Source: Linum tenue
Taxonomy: Eukaryota > Streptophyta > Magnoliopsida > Malpighiales > Linaceae
NCBI GenBank assembly: GCA_946122785.1
Contig: CAMGYJ010000011.1
Span: 56,470,449 to 56,534,448 of the forward strand
Length of the DNA stretch: 64,000 bases
Direction of reading: 5' to 3'
Notes under the pieces: generated by a model
The model's database searches: none
Told to the model about the DNA's origin: nothing
The model's input: only the letters and a program-made list of their open reading frames with translations
Translations under genes and position numbers: made by a program
In this document: positions 1-9,798 of the stretch, one piece after another
Layout of the letters: each line of letters opens with the position of its first letter
Position numbering within the stretch: the first letter of the stretch is position 1

Positions 1-1260
1 TTTGTTCGACCGGGCACTCACCATGAGTCCGCATTCTCCCCGAAAATCATGATTGTTTCACCATTGATCTGATCCCTTTCCCTTGTTATTGTTCTTAGTT
101 TTAGGTTTGGAATTTTGAAGAAAAAAAAAAACAAAGAAATCTACGTCTTCCCTTTTATTCCCTTCCCAGAGTCCTTTGTATTTGTTAAGCTGCCTCCGCC
201 ACCGATTGAGTTTTTTTGTCCACACCAGAATTTCTACGAGTCTCCCGTTTATTTCGTCAAGTCGGCACACCATGCTAGCTGAGCTACTGTCTATGGAGTA
301 CCGACCGAGATTTTGCCACTGCCTGAAGAATTAATCACCATGGTAACGTTTGAATTATTGGACTTTTATTGGTCAATATCTTGGGAATCCTTGAATCATT
401 GATTACTAGCTTTGGTTCACAATTGCTAGTTACGTACGGTGGTTGGATTAGCTACTGTTGTTTGCAGTTTCTCTCCATCAACAGATTTGGCTCTTCGAAT
501 TTAGATTAATTGGTTGCGGTAATCAATTGGTGTTGCACAATTGGACGAATTCCTCTCTTGTTATTGGTTTCAATGGTGTTTTGATTGGTTCCCGTATTGG
601 TTACGATGGAGATTAAGAGGGGTTTAAGCTGGAGTTGCATGTTCAAGTCCGTCTCGATTTGGTATAACCATAGGTTTCGTCCCTTTGGTTTTGGAGGTGT
701 TGTTCGGAACACGTTAGTTTGATGATGTTGTTCGGAATATCTTTGTTTGATAAATGCTGTCCGGAGCATTTCTGGTATATTTCTCCGCATTTCGATGATG
801 CTATTTGGAGCATCCTGATCGCCATGTTGCTGTTCGAAGCACTTGGTTTCGTTTATGTTTCGATGATGCTATTCAGAGCATCCTGATCGCCATGTTGTTC
901 GGAGCACGTGGTTCTGTTTATGTGGGAACAAAATTTCCAGGTCGCTGCTCTTTCTTGTGGAGTATCTTCCTTCTTGATCGTCACTTGGTTTTGCCGCTTC
1001 CTTCTGTGCGGACTTGTGGCGAATGATCAGTTATTTTGTTGGACACTTGGTTCGACAGACTAGACGACTTTGGCAAAAACTTTTGTTATCTCCAGCTTAT
1101 CACCATCGACGTTTCACGAGGCATTGGACATGGTCTCCATCGACATAGGTGCATTTGGCGGAACAGTAATGTTTTTCATTGTTTTTTTTTCATATTGTTC
1201 GTAGTAATTTGTGTCGGTTCTGTTTCGGTTTTCAAACAGTTGGTAAGTAATTACCATCAA
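1..1260. other. no supported gene; degenerate repeat-like sequence
   Basis: I see no convincing coding region here. Short open frames occur on both strands but show no recognisable domain. At about 790-905 an imperfect direct repeat of roughly 68 bp occurs twice, recognisable by the shared words gatgatgctat and gagcatcctgatcgccatg. The stretch is probably old transposon debris, because it runs into an LTR-like sequence, but this is inference. Confidence 0.4.
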
Positions 1261-1271
1261 TTTGGGGAGGG

Positions 1272-1466
1272 TATTAGAGTATGTGTAGTACGAGTAGTAT
1301 TGTGTTATACTACGAGTACTGTTATGTAATTGGTCAGAGTTATATTCCTTATCAGAATCGTAAAGCGTTAGGGTTATTATAGAAGTCAGTCTCTATACTC
1401 TATATAAACCCTATGTGATTTCAGTAATAAGACAACAGTTTCCACCGTACTCTGATTTACTAACAA
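1272..1466 (+). mobile_element. LTR-like remnant
   Basis: A purine-rich run (ggggaggg) is followed by about 190 bp with a TATA box (ctatataaa, near 1398-1408) and an end reading ...ctaaca. This is the general layout of a polypurine tract followed by a short plant LTR on the plus strand. No second LTR, primer site or target duplication could be found, so this is a tentative call. Confidence 0.3.
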
Positions 1467-1525
1467 GTTGTTGGGTTCATTTGGCGAGACACAGAACGCC
1501 AGAGGATTGCTCTACCCCTTAATCA

Positions 1526-1753
1526 TTAATAATACGAAGAGTTTGAACTCCCAAATCGATCTACAGTATAACCCATCGAAGCCCTGCCTCCCAGGCCACT
1601 TCCATACACCATTCCAGTAAACTCAATGTGGGTTTTCGAATCTCTCTCCCCCAAGTTCACCGCAGCGACTTTGATAAATCTTCCATTGCTATCCCGTAAG
1701 ACTCCACCGCCTGCTGTTCCACCCTGAACCCAACTGTCTAAGAGGCCATCCAA
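1526..1753 (-). pseudogene. RNase H-like domain fragment from a LINE-type element
   Basis: A 75-residue open frame contains GGGVLRDSNGRF, followed by AAVNLG and a degenerate E-x-x-G-M-V-Y-G-x-G stretch. This is the first strand and following acidic helix of the RVT_3/RNase H-like domain found at the C terminus of plant L1-type LINEs. It is only about half a domain, has no flanking reverse transcriptase and is not linked to the complete LINE at 39-45 kb. I read it as a relic. The family assignment rests on motif similarity only. Confidence 0.5.
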
Positions 1754-1869
1754 CTGTCCTTAATCACTCATTTTGTTTATGCGTCTTTATTTTTAATTTT
1801 TGAGTCTCCTTGTCGGATTTATCTGGTTCACTATGGATTGCCACTCTTATTACTAACTTGAAGTTAATA

Positions 1870-2345
1870 AAAAAAAATTATGATTTCTTTTGTAAGATAG
1901 TTTGAATGAGTTCTTAGAACCTTCAGTGATAGATGATATAGATTTGAACTTTTCAGTGATTTATGATTAGTGGTAAATTTATTTGTACTCTATATTATAT
2001 CTCATTAATGGTTCTATCACCAGTTAAACAATGGCTCTATAATAGTTAACCGTTAAACCATCAATGACCAAGTTTTTCAATTAAAGATCCGATCCGGTTC
2101 TGAAAATTTGAGAAATCTTCATATATAATGACTTCGTATTTGCCATAAAGAAATATAGTGTTACATTTCTTTCCATGAACCGTACTACAAGTAGTAAAAT
2201 GGGGTCGTTGCTGATCTCGACGACAATGCTTGTAACATGGATGATAGCTCAACTGGTGCCGGACTGTTCTCGTTCACCAGAGGGTCTGTCGTGGTGGCTG
2301 CCAGTGCTAGGAGTAGCATGATGTCGTGTGTACATTACCTTACAG
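1870..2345. repeat. segmental-duplication block, copy 1
   Basis: This stretch shares long blocks with 5150-5560, 7025-7320, 9600-9798 (first part) and, more weakly, 13490-13640 and 47030-47190. Landmark words are tttgtgagatagtttgaatg (tttgtaagatag here), agaaatatagtgttacattt and gtactacaagtagtaaa. It is non-coding and travels with the acidic-tail gene copies, so it marks the repeat unit of the tandem array. Confidence 0.75.
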
Positions 2346-2574
2346 GCGGGAGTAAAAAACGCATTACGCTAAGTTAAAAAAAAGAAGTAAAATGAGATTT
2401 ATAACGTAACGACAAACCCTTGCCTGATTCTTGTAGCATTTATTTCTCCATTATTATACTATTATTTATTTATTTATTTTTACTAAGCCAACTAGAAATC
2501 ACATGATGATCTTATGTCCATGTAATGTAGGATTAACATGTCTACTTTCTTAAGAAGTAAAATTATTCATGGAA

Positions 2575-2910
2575 TAATGCTTGTCACTCTGCCAAATGGA
2601 AAAGAGACACCGCTACTCATATATGCATTGTTAAGCTGTCATGTGGAACTTTACTAGCTAACTAATGTCTTGTTGGTTGTCACCTTTGCATACAATCTCG
2701 TCTCCATAAGTCAGTTAACCAATATAGTTCATCAAACTCACTTTTATTTCAATCCTACTTTTGTTTTATACGCGGGATCTTGTCTCTCAACAAAGAATTG
2801 GTTCAATTCGAGCAGACAAGAGATTGTACATTCTTGGAGATACACATACAAACACCAACACACCCGCCCTTTCCATTCATACAAACACCTCTTTAGAGGA
2901 GTCAGACTTT
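2575..2910 (+). pseudogene. Ty1/copia pol relic (gag-pre-integrase region), copy 1
   Basis: Translation in several frames gives a degraded copia GAG-pre-integrase segment: an LPNGK-like word upstream, then FAYNLVSISQLT, then a tryptophan/serine-rich stretch ending near an I-V-H-S-W motif. In intact copia elements this lies between protease and integrase. Frameshifts and stops make it non-functional. The same fragment recurs at 5765-6160 and 11575-11725 beside the acidic-tail genes. Here it is cut by the solo LTR that starts at 2916. Confidence 0.65.
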
Positions 2911-2915
2911 TATGC
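2911..2915 (+). repeat. target-site duplication, left copy (tatgc)
   Basis: The 5-bp word tatgc occurs here and at 3259-3263, immediately flanking the solo LTR. A 5-bp duplication is the expected product of LTR-retrotransposon integrase. Confidence 0.85.
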
Positions 2916-3258
2916 TGTTGATATGACTTGAATCGGACTATCAGCCGCTACGACTGGTAATCGGGGGTCTCGTCCCCGGCCCACGGTTCTGGGCCTGGTC
3001 TGTAACCGTTTCTTTTGTCAGATTGGATTAGGTTTAGACCCACATGGAGAAGTACTATAAATACTTCTCATACTCCTCTGTAATCTGTAATCTCCTCGAT
3101 ATAGTGAAACTGGCTCTCTCTCGCCCGTGGACTAGCTAACATACATCGTGTTAGTGAACCACGTAAATCGTGTGTCTGTGTTCTTTCGATTCTCGCTCTC
3201 GTATTCTTGCTTTGTCGATTCCGGCGATTTCCCGATGCGTAGCAGCGCGTTTATAACA
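2916..3258 (+). mobile_element. solo LTR with perfect 5-bp target duplication
   Basis: A 343-bp segment starts tgttgatatg and ends tttataaca, so it has the canonical TG...CA ends, and it is flanked on both sides by tatgc. It has a good TATA box (ctataaatac, about 3056-3065) and a pyrimidine-rich downstream part, as in copia R/U5 regions. No primer-binding site or internal domain is attached. It is therefore a solo LTR left by recombination between the two LTRs of an element inserted into an older copia pol relic, whose integrase part resumes at 3264. Confidence 0.85.
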
Positions 3259-3263
3259 TATGC
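3259..3263 (+). repeat. target-site duplication, right copy (tatgc)
   Basis: Matches 2911-2915 exactly and abuts the CA end of the solo LTR. Confidence 0.85.
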
Positions 3264-3640
3264 AAAACATGGCATTATACATTAGGTGAGTTTTATTTGG
3301 ATAGCTCAACAGAATGAAATAGTGGAGAGAAAACACCAAAACTTGTTAATGGTGCTAAGTCTCTTAAATTTTCAGAGTGGATTGCCTATAAGCTTCTGGA
3401 GCTACTTTTTATTGCATGTTGCATATTTGATATACTTGACACCAACTCCTATTCTTGACAACAAAACTTATTTAGAGAAATTGTTTGAAGTAACTATACC
3501 AGTTTGAGAGTATTTGGATGCCAAGCATATTCTAGCAACCTGGATCCTGACAAAATCAATTGTTCTCTCAGAGCAAAGAAGGCAGTTTTCCTTGGTATCA
3601 AGCAGATAGACCTCGTTGAGTCTAATGATGAAAACTAGAC
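3264..3640 (+). pseudogene. Ty1/copia integrase relic
   Basis: The frame from about 3286 encodes QQNEIVERKHQNLL followed by LPISFW and TPTPILDNKTYLEKLF. This corresponds to the end of the copia integrase core (the E of the D-D-E triad lies in the IVERKH motif) and the conserved segment that follows. After a stop and frameshift near 3507 the match continues in another frame (a degenerate LRVFG-like and LDPDK region, then an A-K-K-A-V-F-L-G motif). It is the same relic as 2575-2910, split by the solo LTR. Confidence 0.75.
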
Positions 3641-3679
3641 AACATATTAACATGTTTCGTCGAAAACTTGTAAGTGCCA

Positions 3680-4159
3680 TTGGAAGTTGAAATAACCATA
3701 ACATGGAAACAAACTTAACTACAAGTAAATGTTTCACGCATTGACGACAAACAAACAGTGTTTCACTAACAACGAGTTTTTTCAAACATAAAAAACTTCG
3801 AATTGCATGAAAATATCCCACCATATATAATATATAATACCCATATCAAGCATATATAATATAATTGTTTGACCATCTTATTATCAAAAGCCAGACCATA
3901 TAACGGTTCTCATTACACATAAACAGTGACCAACCACTGACAACAACAACAACAACATCACTATTAGTCGTTCCACATAACAAACGACGACCCGAACATG
4001 AAATTCCAGTTCTCGAAACACTGAATCATTGGACACAAACAGACATAATACTAGCGCCATAGTCTTTCCATAGGTAATAATAATGATGATAATAATAATA
4101 ATAGCATAGCACACCACCATGCACGTAGGCCATCGCTAGGGCAACAGCCACTGGATCTT
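3680..4159. other. 3' flank of acidic-tail gene 1 (duplicated block)
   Basis: Non-coding. The words acatggaaacaaacttaact, cagtgaccaaccactgaca and the stretch around caccaccatgcacgtag recur downstream of the paralogs near 8300-8740 and 11830-12290, and in part near 46190-46360. This suggests a conserved 3' UTR and flank carried in the duplication. Confidence 0.6.
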
Positions 4160-4720
4160 CTACTTCTTCTCCATCGCCTCAACACCTTCTTCCTCCTCAT
4201 CACCATCCTCATCATCAGAATCAGTATCATCCTCGTCGTCATCCGACTCGAAGTCGCCGACAACGGAGACGAAACCATCATGGGCGACGTAGATCGTCAC
4301 CTTGGTCTGCGGCAGTCCGTCCTTGGAGTAAAACCACTTCCTCTCTCCATAAAGGCCAGCAATCCCCGAACCAGCCTCAGCAGCTACATCAGTCTTGTTG
4401 TTGTTCTTCTTGTCGATTTCTTCACGTTCGAGGGCGACGAAGAGACGGAGGGCGACGTCGGCGATCTTGTCCACGATGGCGACTTTGTCCTCGGGGTCCG
4501 GGATCTTCATGGGGAGGAACGACTCGACCATCTTGCGCACGTGCGGCAGCGCTGTGTCCTCGTTCAGCATCGGCTCGAGCGGAAGGGTGAACATGCGCTC
4601 GTCCTCCTGAGTGACGAGCGCGCCGTTGGGGCCGGTGGCGGTGGTCACGATGGCCACCACTTTCAGGTGGAAGTTTTTGGTCGCGCCGTTGCCGTTGCTG
4701 CCTGATGCCGCCGCCGCCAT
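4160..4720 (-). CDS. acidic-tail small protein, paralog 1 (unknown function)
   Basis: Single-exon gene for a 186-residue protein that I do not recognise. Visible layout: a flexible Ala/Gly/Asn-rich N terminus (1-15); a conserved block (16-98) with FHLKVVAIVTTATGPNGA, FTLPLEPM, ESFLPMKIP and RLFVALERE; a variable Asn/Gly linker (99-126); a second conserved block (127-157) with KWFYSKDGLPQTKVTIYV and HDGFVSVVGDFES; and an Asp/Glu-rich tail (159-180) ending EAMEKK. There is no signal peptide or membrane segment, so it is probably soluble and could be nuclear or cytosolic. The start is the first Met after the TATA box, and the same start is kept in all four paralogs. Intact frames in four copies, with differences concentrated in the linker and tail, argue for a real gene. 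The acidic tail could bind basic proteins or cations, but that is a guess. Confidence 0.8.
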   Translation of the reverse strand: MAAAASGSNGNGATKNFHLKVVAIVTTATGPNGALVTQEDERMFTLPLEPMLNEDTALPHVRKMVESFLPMKIPDPEDKVAIVDKIADVALRLFVALEREEIDKKNNNKTDVAAEAGSGIAGLYGERKWFYSKDGLPQTKVTIYVAHDGFVSVVGDFESDDDEDDTDSDDEDGDEEEEGVEAMEKK

Positions 4721-4819
4721 GGTGTGGAGGATGATGTGAGTGTTTGTGTGACGGTGAAGTGTTGTTTGTGCAATGTGAAAAATTGTGTGGCGCGGGGTGT
4801 GGAGAAGGAACGAGGGTGA

Positions 4820-4829
4820 GTTTTATAGA
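4820..4829 (-). promoter_or_regulatory. TATA box of acidic-tail gene 1
   Basis: On the minus strand the sequence reads CTCTATAAAAC, about 100 bp upstream of the ATG at 4720. The same box with the same neighbours (gagTTTTATAGAGC on the plus strand) is present upstream of the other three paralogs. Confidence 0.75.
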
Positions 4830-4886
4830 GCGAGGAGGCGGCGTTTCGTGATGCGATGCGATGGATTTGACGAGTACGGTTACGTG

Positions 4887-4896
4887 CATGCATGCA
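4887..4896. promoter_or_regulatory. RY motif (CATGCATGCA) upstream of gene 1
   Basis: The palindromic RY element CATGCATG lies about 60 bp upstream of the TATA box, directly next to an ACGTG core (tacgtgcatg). RY elements are bound by B3 factors of the ABI3/FUS3/LEC2 type and are typical of seed promoters. The same motif in the same setting occurs upstream of genes 2 and 3. Seed expression is an inference. Confidence 0.6.
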
Positions 4897-5149
4897 GCGG
4901 TTGATTCATTTTTGGAGGGAATATTAGTAATGGGTTTTCAAACTGCAGTCACTAGTTTGAGCGGCAGGGCGGGAATTACAAACTAAATTTTGATAGATAC
5001 CGTACGTTACGTTTGGAGTTTTTATTTAACAAATTGTATAAGGACCAAATCGGATCGGTTTTGAACCGGTAGAATCATTAAATCAATTACATATAGTGGT
5101 TGGGTTCATTTTGATTGGAGGTTAGGGTCTTAGGGATGAACCGAACGGT

Positions 5150-5640
5150 GCATTGCGTTATGATATATTTTGTGAGATAGTTTGAATGCTTTGTTTGAAC
5201 TTTTTCGATGATATAGATGATATGGATTGAATTTTTCTTATGGATATTGATAAATTCACTACTAATTTTTTGTATAGTATTCGTCTTTTATATTATAGTG
5301 CATTAATAGTTCTATCAACGATTATATAACTAAAACCTTGAAACCATCAACCATCAACCTTTTGGGTTAAACATTAGGTCCTATTGGATTCTGAAAAAAT
5401 TGAAAATCTTCATAGTGACTTCATATTTCACAAAAAGAAATATAGTGTTACATTTCTTCCCATGAACCGTACTACAAGTAGTAAAATGGGATCGTTGCCA
5501 ATAGTAGCATGATGTCACGCGTGCATTACGTTACATGTGGGAGTGAAATATACGTTACGGTAAGTTAAAAAGAAGTCAAATGAGCGTTACGTACGTAACT
5601 GTAAGTTAAAAAAAAAATTATAATTAATTTGTTCCTTTTT
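5150..5640. repeat. segmental-duplication block, copy 2
   Basis: Shares ttttgtgagatagtttgaat, agaaatatagtgttacattt and accgtactacaagtagtaaa with copy 1 at 1870-2345, and lies at the equivalent place relative to the next copia relic. Non-coding. Confidence 0.75.
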
Positions 5641-5764
5641 TATTTCATTCTTTCATTATTTTTTTTACCTAACTATCATAGCATTTCTTTCTTCATTATT
5701 ATATTATTAATGAATTATTTATCTATTTATTTCGACTAAGCCAACTAGCCATCACATGATGATC

Positions 5765-6160
5765 TGGATGTCCATGTAATGTAGGATTAGCATGTCTCTT
5801 TGCTTAAGATGTAAACATATTCATGTAATCCTTGTCACTCTACCAAATGGAAAACAAATATCAGCTACTCTTATATGCATTTTTAGGCTGTCATGTGAAA
5901 CTTTACTCATTAGTGTCTTGTTGGTTTCTACTTTTGCATACAATCTTATCTCCATAAGTCAGTTAACCAAGAGTTCACCAGTCTCACTTTTATTTCAATC
6001 CCACTTTTGTTTTGTACATGACCTTGCCTCTCAATGGAAGATTGGTTCAATCAGAATAGACAAAGGATTGTACATTCTTGGAGATACACATACTAACACC
6101 AACACTTCATACAAACACCGATTTACAGGAGTCAGACTTGTGGCATATGAGACTAGGGGG
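5765..6160 (+). pseudogene. Ty1/copia pol relic, copy 2
   Basis: The open frame from 5792 encodes VTLPNGKQISAT, FAYNLISISQLTKSSP and GSIRIDKGLYILGD. This is a clear copia end-of-protease to GAG-pre-integrase segment and the best preserved of the three copies in the window. It lacks protease, the integrase core and reverse transcriptase. Its duplication alongside the acidic-tail genes shows that the copia fragment was already present before the block was multiplied. Confidence 0.7.
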
Positions 6161-6615
6161 TCGTTTGGATGAACCATTCTTAAAATGATACAATTTGAGT
6201 CAAATGACTCATTTTGAAAAATGAGTCAATTGGATGAGGAAATTTTCCCAGAATGTGTCGTTTAGGAATGGGTTGTGAGATGGGGAAATGTGTTCGAGTA
6301 CATACAATTTTACCCCTGTCTTCTACAAGTTTCTCTTCCTCTGTTTTGCTGCAAATTTTTGGACCTTTTCTGGATTTTATTTCTGGATAGTTCTCAGGCA
6401 ATCCCCTCGAGTCATCATCCATAAAACTATAATCGACAATTAGAGCATATTCAATAGTGCCAAATTGAAATTATATATATATCTGATTCACTAAATCTAA
6501 CAAATCAAAATTTCAATTATAACAAACCACAATCAGAAAAGAAGATTATTTGTTAAAGCTAAATCTAGGTTTCAACTCCAGCTAACTACAAACCCATTTT
6601 ATCAAACACCTTGCA
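6160..6615. mobile_element. possible Tourist/Harbinger-like MITE and AT-rich filler
   Basis: The left edge reads gggggtcgtttggatgaacc. The right end (about 6590-6612) read in reverse is ggtgtttgataaaatgggtt, a loose terminal inverted repeat. Inside, about 6206-6229 forms a near-perfect small hairpin (tgactcatttt / aaaatgagtca). No clean TTA/TAA duplication could be placed, so this is tentative. The small minus-strand frame at 6180-6422 shows no domain. Confidence 0.3.
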
Positions 6616-7024
6616 TGCACATAAAAAAAACTTGTTGGCTATTCATTGGTGATGGCTCACAATGAAGAAAAATAAGATTGAGCTCTTCTTTGACTTCTTC
6701 TTCGCTCGTTCATCTTCATCCCTACCACAAAGTTGACTTTCTCATAGTCAGTTGAAGAAATAGGTTGTAGGGGAAGAAAAATCTAGCTTCTGAGAACTCG
6801 ATTTTTTGGAGAAAAGGAAATTGCTAATCTAAAATAGAAAGAGTGGGTAAAGACAAAGATCAACCTCTCAAAACTCGAACTCAATTAATCACTTTCTCCA
6901 AAAAGCGCTTCTCTATTCTTTTCTTTGTCCGTCGGCCTACATCCAACCTTTGATTCTTCTTGGCTCTGTCCTATTTGGGTCTCGTCATCGAAGCCTAGAT
7001 CAAAAAGTCTGCAAAAAATTGGAA
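6616..7024. other. no gene seen
   Basis: AT-rich sequence with short purine and pyrimidine tracts. I see no coding potential or recognisable repeat. Confidence 0.4.
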
Positions 7025-7320
7025 GTGACTAGACCAACGATACTATTACGTTAACCGTTGAACCATGAACCACCAACTTTCCCAATTAACCATCTGGTCT
7101 GGTTTTGAAAACACCAACAAATCCTCATAGTGACTTCATATTTGGAAAAAAAGAAATATAGTGCTACATTTCTTTCCATGAATCGTACTACAAGTAGTAA
7201 ATGGGGTCGTTGCTGATCTTGACGACCATGCTTGTTCATGGATGGGAGCTCAGCCGGTGTTGGGTGGATTGTTCTCGTTCACCAGAGGATTGGTCATGGT
7301 GGCTGCAAGCCAGTAGTAGC
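7025..7320. repeat. segmental-duplication block, copy 3
   Basis: Shares agaaatatagtgctacattt (one base changed), gtactacaagtagtaaatgg and the stretch through cttgttcatggatggg with copy 1. It is followed by a gypsy gag relic instead of the copia relic, so the unit was interrupted by later insertion. Confidence 0.75.
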
Positions 7321-7369
7321 TAGCCTGATGTAGTGCGTAAGGAACCGGGTTAGAACACCTTCAATGTTG

Positions 7370-8290
7370 CTACTAACTCCGAGCTCAAACTTGTATTACA
7401 TAAACCAATTAGAGTCTCCTCTGGCATACCCTTACACATGTTCCCTAGCCTTAGGAACTCTGCCATGGTACCTGACTGTCTTAGTTTAGCTATCTACTCC
7501 GACATCCATTCCTCGATCTGACTCCCCAAACTGGTACGTCAGCTCTTCCTTGAAGAGAGGCCAAGTGATCAATACTCTGCCTCTGCAAAAGAATCAATAG
7601 TCCATCCACTCCCACCATTGAAGGGCATCTTCCTCTAAATAGAAAGACGCCAGGTGTGCCTTCCTCTCCTCTACAGTGGGATGGTTTCTGAACGCCTATC
7701 TCTAGCATAAATCCATGATCCAACATCCTCATGGCCCTTGAATTTTGGAAACTCAATGGTCAAGGGTCTAGATCTAAAAAAACCAGTTCATCCTCACCCT
7801 CATACATAGAGTTATAGCCGTCATACCTGCCAATATCGTGACTACCACGCCGACCTTTCTCTCTGATGCTGCAATCCTGATTCCTAATGGGCTTACTATC
7901 AAAGCCTCAGTCGTCGACCTCGTCACTCAATCCTCCATTTCCATTTCCAGCTCCTAATCCTTGATCCACCTCCCACTGCCTTCCGAACGTTGGCGTTTCA
8001 GTGTAGCCAGAGGAGGATACACAACATCAGAAGCGACTCTCATACTCTTCCACTGACCCAGTCGGCCCGATCACCCCCACTGATGGTCAATTCGAGTTTG
8101 CACGGTCTCACTTCAATATGAAATGGTTCGATGCAAATTGGTTCGATTCGATCCCCCATTTCGGTGAGATCCACTCCTCCGAGAGCTAGCCAGTTGGGGT
8201 AGCTAGTCTCGGCTGAGTTGCTCACTTCTTGGGTCAAACTTGATCCATTCCTTGCTCTCATCATTCAAGGTCATCTCTTTCACAATTCAG
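7370..8290 (-). pseudogene. Ty3/gypsy gag relic
   Basis: Reading the minus strand across frames gives ASFYLEEDALQWWEWMDY, then a W-P-L-F-K-E-E-L motif and a degenerate R-F-G-like motif. This is the Retrotrans_gag region of Ty3/gypsy polyproteins (the LEGxALxWW core is diagnostic). Several stops and frameshifts break it, and no protease or pol is attached. Frames at 7490-7756 and 8040-8264 are pieces of it or its leader. It is older than, and different from, the Tekay element at 18-29 kb. Confidence 0.6.
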
Positions 8291-8299
8291 GCCCATTGA

Positions 8300-8741
8300 C
8301 CAGCATGTACGTGGCTCGGCCCACTGAAACAAACTTAATTAAATTACATATATGTTCACAATGACAACAAACGTCTCTCTAACAATCCAACTTTTTCAAT
8401 ATTTATGAAAACATTCCACAACAATGATAATACCCCATATCAAGCATATTTTGTCACAATACATAATTGTTCGACCATCTTATTATAACAATGGAGACAT
8501 TAACTATTCTCCTCATACATAAAACAGTGACCAACCACTGACAACAACATCACTCCCAATCGTTCACATTACAAACGACGACCCGAAACAACAAACCCCA
8601 GTTTTCGAAACACTGGATAATTATTGAACACAAACAGACATAGTTTTAGTAATAGATAATAATATCATGGCACACCACCATGCATGCATGCACGTAGCCA
8701 TTGCTAGGGCAACAGCCACAAAAAAAACACCACTCGATCTT
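8300..8741. other. 3' flank of acidic-tail gene 2 (duplicated block)
   Basis: Non-coding and similar to 3690-4159 and 11840-12291. It contains acaaacgacgacccgaaaca and a catgcatgcatgcacgtagc stretch near 8681-8700. Confidence 0.6.
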
Positions 8742-9296
8742 CTACTTCTTCTCCATGGCCTCGACGCCACCTTCCTCCTCACCATCATCCTCCTCATCGG
8801 AATCAGTATCATCCTCGTCGTCCTCCGACTCGAAGTCGCCAACAGCGGAGACGAAACCATCATGGGCGACGTAGATCGTCACCTTGGTCTGCGGCAGTCC
8901 GTCCTTGGAGTAAAACCACTTCCTCTCCGCATCAAAGCCAGCAATCCCCGAACCAGCCTCAGCAGCTACATCAGTCTTATTGTTGTTGTTGTTGTCAGTT
9001 TCTTCACGTTCGAGGGCGACGAAGAGACGGAGGGCGACGTCGGCGATCTTGTCCACGATGGCGACTTTGTCCTCGGGGTCCGGGATCTTCATGGGGAGGA
9101 ACGACTCGACCATCTTGCGCACGTGCGGCATCGCTGTGTCCTCGTTCAGCATCGGCTCGAGCGGGAGGGTGAACATGCGCTCGGCCTCCTTCGTGACGAG
9201 CGCGCCGTTGGGGCCGGTGGCGGTGGTCACGATCGCTACCACTTTTAGGTGGAAGTTCTTGTTGGTCGCGCCGCTGCCTGCCGCCGCCGCCGCCAT
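8742..9296 (-). CDS. acidic-tail small protein, paralog 2 (unknown function)
   Basis: Single exon, 184 residues, the closest paralog of the gene at 4160-4720. The conserved blocks are nearly unchanged (KNFHLKVVAIVTTATGPNGA, ESFLPMKIPDPEDKVAIVD, KWFYSKDGLPQTKVTIYV). Differences lie in the N-terminal Ala run, the NNNNN linker (about 104-108) and the acidic tail (about 156-178, ending EAMEKK). Coding DNA is markedly more GC-rich than its AT-rich flanks, as in the other copies. No targeting signal or known domain is visible. The start is the Met in the same alignment position as in paralogs 1 and 3, about 100 bp downstream of a TATA box. Function is unknown. Confidence 0.8.
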   Translation of the reverse strand: MAAAAAGSGATNKNFHLKVVAIVTTATGPNGALVTKEAERMFTLPLEPMLNEDTAMPHVRKMVESFLPMKIPDPEDKVAIVDKIADVALRLFVALEREETDNNNNNKTDVAAEAGSGIAGFDAERKWFYSKDGLPQTKVTIYVAHDGFVSAVGDFESEDDEDDTDSDEEDDGEEEGGVEAMEKK

Positions 9297-9393
9297 GGTG
9301 TGGAGGATGATGTGAATGTTTGTGTGACGATGAAGTGATGTTAACGTAGGGAATTATGTGGCGCGGGGTGGGAAGAGGCCGGACGGCGGTGGG

Positions 9394-9403
9394 TTTTTAT
9401 AGA
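9394..9403 (-). promoter_or_regulatory. TATA box of acidic-tail gene 2
   Basis: Minus strand CTCTATAAAAAC, about 100 bp upstream of the ATG at 9296, in the same position as in gene 1. Confidence 0.7.
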
Positions 9404-9487
9404 GCGGACGAAGCACCGTTTCGCGGTGCGACGCGATGGTTGGAGAGATGTGGGAGATGGACGTATGGGATTTGCCGCGAACGGTTA

Positions 9488-9497
9488 CATGCATGCA
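9488..9497. promoter_or_regulatory. RY motif (CATGCATGCA) upstream of gene 2
   Basis: An identical palindrome to that of gene 1, flanked by acggttac on one side and gcggttgattca on the other, about 85 bp upstream of the TATA box. Confidence 0.6.
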
Positions 9498-9599
9498 GCG
9501 GTTGATTCATTTTGAAGGGAATAATGGTCAATAGTTTGAGCGGGAGTGCGGGTAAAACAAAAAATTTTAAAAATTACCTAACATTTGAAGTTTTTTAAC

Positions 9600-9798
9600 G
9601 AATGACCAAATCGGATCACCACTAATTCAGTAACAATGATTGTTCGGTTGATTTTTGTCTTTTATATTAAAGTGCATCAACGGTTCTATCAACGATTAAT
9701 AGGCGGCTCCATAACGGTTAACCGTCGAATCATCAACTTTTCCGGTTAAGAATCTGGTCCGAGTCTAAAAACATTGACAAATCTTCATAGTGACTTCA
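9600..9798. repeat. segmental-duplication block, copy 4 (truncated by insertion)
   Basis: Matches the first part of copies 1-3 up to the phrase atcttcatagtgacttca, where an LTR-like element interrupts it. The block appears to resume near 11540. Confidence 0.7.
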
